From Devosia sediminis (lineage in GTDB: Bacteria; Pseudomonadota; Alphaproteobacteria; Rhizobiales; Devosiaceae): 64,000 nucleotides of DNA. Position numbers and translations under genes: made by a program. The stretch covers positions 744,001-808,000 of the forward strand of contig NZ_JAEKMH010000002.1 in assembly GCF_016411825.1 (NCBI RefSeq). The letters run 5' to 3'. Positions 59,478 through 64,000 of this stretch are shown piece by piece. The first letter of the stretch is position 1; every line of letters begins with the position of its first letter. The notes under the pieces are model-generated. The model had not been told where the DNA came from. It was given only the letters and a program-made list of their open reading frames with translations, and did no database searches.

Positions 59478-61973
59478 TTACTTCGGCGAAACGATTTCCT
59501 GCCAGGTATCGAGGAAGCGCTGCCGCCGCAGCGTGTCGAGCGCCACCAGCAGGCCCGGTCCCAGTGGGATGGGCTGGATCACGCCACGTCCCCGTGCCGC
59601 AATGGCTTCGCTGGTCCATGGACCCGACCCGTCGGGCACCACCGAGCCGAGCGCCGTCGGCCCCGAGGCCACGGCCTGGCCCTCCGGCGACAGCGCGAAG
59701 TCCACAAAAGCCTTGGCGAGCTCTGCATTGGGCGCATCCCTCGGGATCAGCATGCTCCGCGTCAACACCAGCACGTAGTCGTCAGGCACGACGATCTCGA
59801 TCGGCGCGCCTTCGGCCTGTCGGGCAAAGGCATAGGAGCCCAACACATTATAGCCCAGCGCCAGGCTGCCTTCGGCCACCCCGTTGAGAATGGCCGGGCT
59901 CGACCCCGAGAACCGCGCATTGACGCGCCCGAAGGCGCTGGCCAGCCGCCAGAAGGTTGACGAAATGGTCTGGTCCTGTGCCGCCAGCAGATAGCCGACG
60001 CCCGAGACGCCGATGTCATAGGTGGCAATCTTGCCGCGGAACCGCTCGGTCTGGGTTTCCAGCATTTCCGCCAGCGTCAGGTGGGTGCGCGGCACCTCGT
60101 CGTCACCGATCAGCTCCCGGTTGTAGATGATCACAGCCGGTTCGAAGGTGAAGCCGAACACCTCGTTGCGCCAATGCGCCCAGTCGGGCAAGGCGGGGAG
60201 GTAGGGGCTGTCATAGGCCAGCGCATAGCCGTCATTGGCGAGCTTGAGCTGCAGGTCGGAGGCCGAGCTGATCACCAGGTCGGGCGGGGTCTCGAAGTCA
60301 TCGGCCAGGATGCGCTCGTAAAGCGGCCGCGAGTCCGTTTCTTCGTATACAACGGTAACGTCAGCGTTCCGCGTCTGGAACGCCTCGACGAAATGCGCGA
60401 ACAGCGGCGTATCAGTGACGCCGAGGATGTTGAGCACCGTCGCCGACGATCCATCGCGCGCCGGATAGAGCGTTGTCGCCGCGTCGGCGGGCGCTGGCAT
60501 CAGCACCAAGGCGGGCACCGTCATCATTGCCATGACCAGCGTCGCCAGGGCAGGGGAGCCCATGGCGCGGCGGGGCAGGGGCAGGGTTATGGCTACGGTC
60601 AGGCCTCCGCCATCGCGGTCGCGAAGCTCGAGCGTGCCGCCATGGGCCTCCGCTACGCGAGCAACGATGGAGAGGCCAAGGCCCGACCCCACCTTGCCCG
60701 CGCTGGCCTTGCCGCGGCGAAAACGCTCCAGCACTTCTGGCTTTTCCGCATCATCGATGCCCGGCCCCCGGTCGCTGACCTCCACCACGAGGCTCCCTTT
60801 GTCCACCCGCCCTGAAATGTCGACCGGGCCGTCGGAATAGACCAGCGCATTGTCCACCACATTCCGCATCATCTCGCGCAAAGCGACGCGGTCGGCGCGC
60901 AGCGGCGCCACGGCGGCCTCGTCCGTGATCGATACGCTGAGCCGCAGCGCCTGGTCCGGGTCGAGCCGCTGCGCCACCTCAGCAACCACGGCGCCCAGCG
61001 TCGTGGTCTCGACTTCCTGGTTTTCCATGCGATGCGAAATCGTCGCTTCCATAAGGAGCTGGCTCACAAGCTGGCTGGCCTGTACCGCCCCGGTATGGAT
61101 GCGGCCGACCCGCTTGCGCAGCGCTTCCGGGTCCTGCTCGTCCATGGCCACTTCGGCCTGCGCCCTGAGCGAGGCCAGCGGCGTGCGCACTTCATGCGCC
61201 GCTTCCGCCACTAGGCCGCTCACCCGTTCCATGGCGTTGCGCAGGCGCGCCATGAAGCCGTTGAGCGCCGCCACCAGATGATCGACCTCCTCCGGCACCG
61301 GCACGGTGATCGGCGACAGGTCGTCCGGCGCGCGGGCGCGCAGTTCATGCTCGAGTTCCGTTAGCGGCGCGAACATGCGCGAAATCCCGAACCAGACGAG
61401 CCCCACTGCTAGCAGCGTCAGCGCAATCACCGGGAGCACCGCATTGGAGAGGATTTCATTGCTCAGCGCCTCGCGCTGGTTCTGCGTTTCCGCCACATGG
61501 ATCGTCACCCAGCCGGTGTCGCTCGCGGTGGAAATCAGCCGCCCGACGCTGGCCACCCGCACCGTCTCGCCGCGATAGGTCATGTCGGCAAAGCGCGGCT
61601 CGGCCGAGACGGTCTCTCCCACCTGCGCCGCCAGGTCCTCATAGCCCGTCACCGTCGAGGCGTCGGGGTCTTCCACGGCGTAAAACACCCGGTCCTGGCC
61701 CGAAAACATGGCAAAGGCGGCGAACGGGATTTCCACCACCACCGCCTCGTTCTCCACCTGCACCGCCCCGGCAATGGTCAGCGCCGAAGCCGCCAGCAAT
61801 CGATCAAAGGCGCGGTCCGAGGCGCGCTCCGCATAGTCGCGGATGAAGATGATCAACACCACAGACGCCGCCAAAAGCAGCGCCAGCGCCAGCGCAAAAA
61901 TGCGGCGGCGGATAGAGAAGGGTTTTGCAACGCGGGCAGGCATCAGGCCGGCATCTGTCGGAGTGATCGCCAA
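59478..61973 (-). CDS. TctE-type sensor histidine kinase fused to a periplasmic binding protein
   Basis: 831 residues in one uninterrupted frame. Order: helix 1 (about 25-44), 2CSK_N periplasmic sensor (45-170), helix 2 (about 178-198), HAMP-like linker, HisKA with AEAAHEVRTPLASLR (His260), N-box MMRNVVDNALVYS, G1 VSDRGPGIDD, G2 GKVGSGLGLSIV (about 426-437). After the ATPase domain comes a third hydrophobic segment with AxA end (SPALATLVMAMMTVPALVL ... APADA, 473-498), then a family 1 (AfuA/Fe3+-type) binding protein (499-831: FAHFVEAFQTRNADVTVVYE, PPDLVISSASDLQLKLANDG, FVDFALSPEGQAV). Starts at TTG 61973 with AGGAG seven bases before; ATG 61943 is an alternative. An internal ATG at 60563 has no ribosome site. 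Second gene after its response regulator. Confidence 0.88.
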   Translation of the reverse strand: MAITPTDAGLMPARVAKPFSIRRRIFALALALLLAASVVLIIFIRDYAERASDRAFDRLLAASALTIAGAVQVENEAVVVEIPFAAFAMFSGQDRVFYAVEDPDASTVTGYEDLAAQVGETVSAEPRFADMTYRGETVRVASVGRLISTASDTGWVTIHVAETQNQREALSNEILSNAVLPVIALTLLAVGLVWFGISRMFAPLTELEHELRARAPDDLSPITVPVPEEVDHLVAALNGFMARLRNAMERVSGLVAEAAHEVRTPLASLRAQAEVAMDEQDPEALRKRVGRIHTGAVQASQLVSQLLMEATISHRMENQEVETTTLGAVVAEVAQRLDPDQALRLSVSITDEAAVAPLRADRVALREMMRNVVDNALVYSDGPVDISGRVDKGSLVVEVSDRGPGIDDAEKPEVLERFRRGKASAGKVGSGLGLSIVARVAEAHGGTLELRDRDGGGLTVAITLPLPRRAMGSPALATLVMAMMTVPALVLMPAPADAATTLYPARDGSSATVLNILGVTDTPLFAHFVEAFQTRNADVTVVYEETDSRPLYERILADDFETPPDLVISSASDLQLKLANDGYALAYDSPYLPALPDWAHWRNEVFGFTFEPAVIIYNRELIGDDEVPRTHLTLAEMLETQTERFRGKIATYDIGVSGVGYLLAAQDQTISSTFWRLASAFGRVNARFSGSSPAILNGVAEGSLALGYNVLGSYAFARQAEGAPIEIVVPDDYVLVLTRSMLIPRDAPNAELAKAFVDFALSPEGQAVASGPTALGSVVPDGSGPWTSEAIAARGRGVIQPIPLGPGLLVALDTLRRQRFLDTWQEIVSPK

Positions 61974-61985
61974 AGTCGTGCTCCT

Positions 61986-62029
61986 GCGCCTCCCTCCCCT
62001 TGAGGGGGAGGGAATGAGGGTGGGGTGAC
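61986..62029. repeat. Palindromic repeat inside the two-component operon
   Basis: CCTCCCTCCCCTTGAGGGGG, AGGGAATGAGGGTGGGGTGA (consecutive parts). A short family A unit in the 83-bp gap between response regulator stop and kinase start. The ribosome site of the TTG start lies at its edge. Confidence 0.75.
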
Positions 62030-62056
62030 CTGACGGGTGCTGAAGATGCGGATCAT

Positions 62057-62725
62057 CTACTCACGCACCCGCACCACATACCCGACCCCGCGTACCGTGC
62101 CGATTTCCACATTCGCCGCCTCGAGCTTCTTGCGCAGCCGCGAGATATGCAGCTCCAGCGCATTGACCGAGACCGTCTCGTCAAAATTGAACAACTGGTT
62201 CATCAGCCGCTCCTTGGCCACCACCTTGCCCTCATGGGCAACGAGGATTTCCAGGAGCCGGAATTCGCGCCGCCCGAGTTCCAGCGCCTTGCCATCCACG
62301 GCCGCGTTGAGCCCGGCCAGATCGAGTTCGAGATTGCCGACCCCCACCGTGCTCGATGCCTGCCCGCCGGTACGCCGCAGCAGCGCCCGCAGCCGGGCCT
62401 CCAGCTCGCGCAAATCGAAGGGTTTGACCAGATAGTCATCTGCCCCGAGGTCGAGCAGGCTCACTTTGTCGTCGATTTCCGAGCGTGCGGTGATGACAAG
62501 GATCGGCGCGTTGAACTTGCGCTTGCGCAGTTCCGCGATCAGCCCGATGCCGTCGCGATTGGGCAGCATCAGGTCGAGCGCCACCGCATCGAACGGCTCC
62601 GCCTCGGCCGCGGGCACCACGTCGTCCCCATCCTTGACCCATTCCACCGAATGGCCGGCCGTGCGCAGGCGCTTTTCGATGGCCTCGCCCAGGTCCTCAT
62701 TGTCCTCCACCAGCAAAATGCGCAT
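62057..62725 (-). CDS. tctD: OmpR/TctD-family response regulator
   Basis: 222 residues from the ATG at 62725. Receiver: RILLVEDNEDLGEAIEKRL (acidic pocket), AVALDLMLPNRDGIGL with phospho-acceptor Asp near residue 51, VITARSE, and YLVKPFDLRELEAR (Lys near 102). DNA-binding winged helix: LGRREFRLLEILVAHEGKVV, NALELHISRLRKKL, VRGVGYVVRV. First gene of the operon with the kinase fusion. TctD is inferred from partner type (2CSK_N kinase) and from tctCBA nearby. Confidence 0.92.
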   Translation of the reverse strand: MRILLVEDNEDLGEAIEKRLRTAGHSVEWVKDGDDVVPAAEAEPFDAVALDLMLPNRDGIGLIAELRKRKFNAPILVITARSEIDDKVSLLDLGADDYLVKPFDLRELEARLRALLRRTGGQASSTVGVGNLELDLAGLNAAVDGKALELGRREFRLLEILVAHEGKVVAKERLMNQLFNFDETVSVNALELHISRLRKKLEAANVEIGTVRGVGYVVRVRE

Positions 62726-62792
62726 GCGTCCTCCTCGGGGGGAGACCCTAAGCAAGGCGGGGAGAAATGGGAATTGGAATTGCGTCTAGGTC

Positions 62793-62972
62793 CTAAAGCG
62801 AGCGCGCATATCCGCGCAATTGCTCGACCCAGAGGCCGACCTGCCGTGCCAGGCCCATCACCGAATAATCCGGCGGATCGACATAATCGGCCAGCATCCG
62901 CGCGGCGATCGCCTTGCCCTCGCGCACGATGCGGCGTTCCATCAGGTCCTGTCCGGCATTGGGTACGCGCAT
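62793..62972 (-). CDS. 59-residue small protein, unknown
   Basis: ATG 62972 five to six bases after GGAGG, stop TAG at 62793. RVPNAGQDLMERRIVREGKA, IAARMLADYVDPPDYSVMGL, ARQVGLWVEQLRGYARSL: likely two helices with a Pro-containing turn. No family recognised. It lies 67 bases upstream of the response regulator start on the same strand and could be the first gene of that operon. Confidence 0.65.
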   Translation of the reverse strand: MRVPNAGQDLMERRIVREGKAIAARMLADYVDPPDYSVMGLARQVGLWVEQLRGYARSL

Positions 62973-63150
62973 GGCTGCCTCCGTATGGTTGACAAAACCT
63001 TAACGGAGCCTCCCGTGCCTGTCTGCCGGCTTCTCTTCGCATGGTTTACGCCCGCGCCCCGGCGGATGGATTGCATTGCGCCGATTGGCTTAAGCGCCCT
63101 GCAAGGCCGGCCTCTTAGGCTCCCTCCAAGCCTCCATAAAAAGACAAAGC

Positions 63151-63432
63151 ATGCCGCCCCTCGCCAATTCCTCCGTCACCTCGCTGCTGCTGCTGGAGCG
63201 CCGTATCGCCCCCCGCCGCAATACCTGCATCGAGGCGACCATCGCCTTCGGCTTCACCAAGGTCCCCTGCGTGGTGCGCAACGTCTCCGACAGCGGCGCC
63301 AAGCTCGAAGTCGCCAAGGTCACCGGCATCCCCGATCGCTTCGAGCTCGTCGTGCCCGGCCACCGCCCGCAGCCCTGCCGCGTCGCCTGGCGTGCCCTCA
63401 AGGAAATGGGCGTCGAATATCAGTCCGCCTGA
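63151..63432 (+). CDS. Single-domain PilZ protein
   Basis: 93 residues. LLERRIAPRRNTCIEATIAF contains the R-x-x-x-R box expected in PilZ c-di-GMP binders (here ERRIAPRR), and VVRNVSDSGAKLEV is the second motif, where D/N-x-S-x-x-G is usual. Then VAWRALKEMGVEYQ closes the barrel. Single-domain PilZ proteins are abundant in Hyphomicrobiales. It is separate from its neighbours and has a GTT-rich, unremarkable upstream region. Confidence 0.85.
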   Translation: MPPLANSSVTSLLLLERRIAPRRNTCIEATIAFGFTKVPCVVRNVSDSGAKLEVAKVTGIPDRFELVVPGHRPQPCRVAWRALKEMGVEYQSA

Positions 63433-63486
63433 GCGTTTCCAGCAAAAGTGGTAACGGTTTTGTGGTTCGGAAACGCGACCAAAAGC

Positions 63487-64000
63487 CTACACTGCCGGCC
63501 GGATCGAGCGCTTCTGCGCCGCAATGCGAAAGGGCGCATTGACCGCGCCATAGCCGGCATAAGTCCCCACCCGCTGCACCACTTCGAAGAAGAACCCTTC
63601 CCCGAAATTGGGCGTATAGAGCTGGAAGAATTCTCCGCCCGCATCGCGGTCATAGAGGATATTGTGCTCGGCCAGCTTGCCGATCATGTCAGCGTCGAGC
63701 CCCAGCCGCGCCGCCAGGTCGTCATAGTAGTTCCGCGAAATCTCCAGCGATTTCAGCCCATTGGCCTTGAGCGCCCGCGCCGTCGCAAAAATGTCGGCGC
63801 TCGAAAACGCGATATGCTGCACGCTCGACCCGAACGTCTCGGCGATGAAATGCCCCGCCAGCGTCCGCCGGCTTTCCGCCCCGTTGAGCGTCAGCCGCAG
63901 CGACCCCTCGCCGTTGGCAATCACCTGGCTGCGCACCAGCCCTGACGGATCGACCACATCCACCATCGGCCCTTTATCGACCACGAAGATCGACCGGTAG
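63487..64000 (-). CDS. 3-dehydroshikimate dehydratase/HPPD-like protein, N-terminal part outside the window
   Basis: The last 170 or so residues of a gene whose start lies beyond the window. YRSIFVVDKGPMVDVVDP..., HFIAETFGSSVQHIAFSSAD with a VOC metal His, SLEISRNYYDDLAARLGL, AEHNILYDRDAGGEFFQLYT and GEGFFFEVVQRVGTYAGYGA, each in parts, match the C-terminal VOC half of the bifunctional sugar-isomerase/4-hydroxyphenylpyruvate-dioxygenase-like family (QuiC-type, about 630 residues), which converts 3-dehydroshikimate to protocatechuate. A plain HPPD is possible because the N-terminal half is not visible. Confidence 0.8.
   Translation of the reverse strand, partial: YRSIFVVDKGPMVDVVDPSGLVRSQVIANGEGSLRLTLNGAESRRTLAGHFIAETFGSSVQHIAFSSADIFATARALKANGLKSLEISRNYYDDLAARLGLDADMIGKLAEHNILYDRDAGGEFFQLYTPNFGEGFFFEVVQRVGTYAGYGAVNAPFRIAAQKRSIRPAV

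Noticed and set aside
60563-60565. Internal ATG in the kinase fusion as start of a separate binding-protein gene
   Set aside because: No ribosome site precedes it and the frame is continuous with the kinase, although signal peptidase could still split the product.

Overview
The window is a GC-rich bacterial chromosome segment with densely packed genes, many start/stop overlaps of the ATGA type and many GTG/TTG starts. The gene content suggests an alphaproteobacterium of the Hyphomicrobiales, possibly Devosia-like: a ~1550-residue NAD-glutamate dehydrogenase, an Atm1-type exporter, a TctE-type (2CSK_N) sensor kinase, DUF6894, and GC-rich palindromic repeats between genes. The genus is a guess; the order is better supported. 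I see no prophage, transposase, rRNA, tRNA or CRISPR array.

Layout. 1-5.5 kb: the 3' part of cysS, a DUF559 nuclease-like gene, then a tight run of one VOC-fold gene, three tandem GFA-family genes and cimA. 5.6-9.8 kb: a membrane-anchored Ala/Pro-rich LysM protein that seems to start at CTG, then an ArsR sensor overlapping an Atm1-type exporter. 9.9-12 kb: an HTH/Clp-N gene pair with twin operator-like palindromes, a GNAT gene broken by an in-frame stop, and a Phd-Doc toxin-antitoxin pair. 12-17.2 kb: a PadR-adaptor-RND efflux operon. 17.3-28.8 kb: metabolic genes (cysQ, nadC, an SDR, an AGE epimerase, class I fructose bisphosphatase, NAD-GDH, DUF6894, flavin reductase). 29-34 kb: superoxide dismutase divergent from an Fe-S-type regulator plus truncated haemoglobin, small secreted proteins, and a lone siderophore-type binding protein.

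33-43.3 kb is a carbohydrate locus on the minus strand. It holds an ArsR-type regulator with a large C-terminal domain, a GH51 arabinofuranosidase, a complete oligopeptide-type ABC transporter (A-B-C-D-F) and a GH43-like hydrolase. The context argues that this Opp-type transporter imports plant oligosaccharides. 43.4-55.6 kb on the plus strand holds an AcuI-like reductase, a Gfo/Idh/MocA dehydrogenase, a sugar isomerase, and then a second carbohydrate unit: PhyH oxygenase, CUT1-type ABC transporter and GH63-like glycosidase. 55.7-62.7 kb holds a tripartite tricarboxylate transporter (tctCBA) and a convergent two-component system. The sensor kinase of that system is fused in one reading frame to a complete periplasmic binding protein through a third membrane segment that looks like a Sec signal; I regard this as the most unusual object in the window. 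The window ends with a PilZ protein and the 3' part of a 3-dehydroshikimate dehydratase/HPPD-like gene.

Two families of palindromic repeats fill most longer intergenic gaps, including gaps inside both ABC operons and inside the two-component operon. One repeat supplies the apparent N-terminus of the DUF559 reading frame, and two nearly identical 94-bp direct copies flank the fructose bisphosphatase gene.
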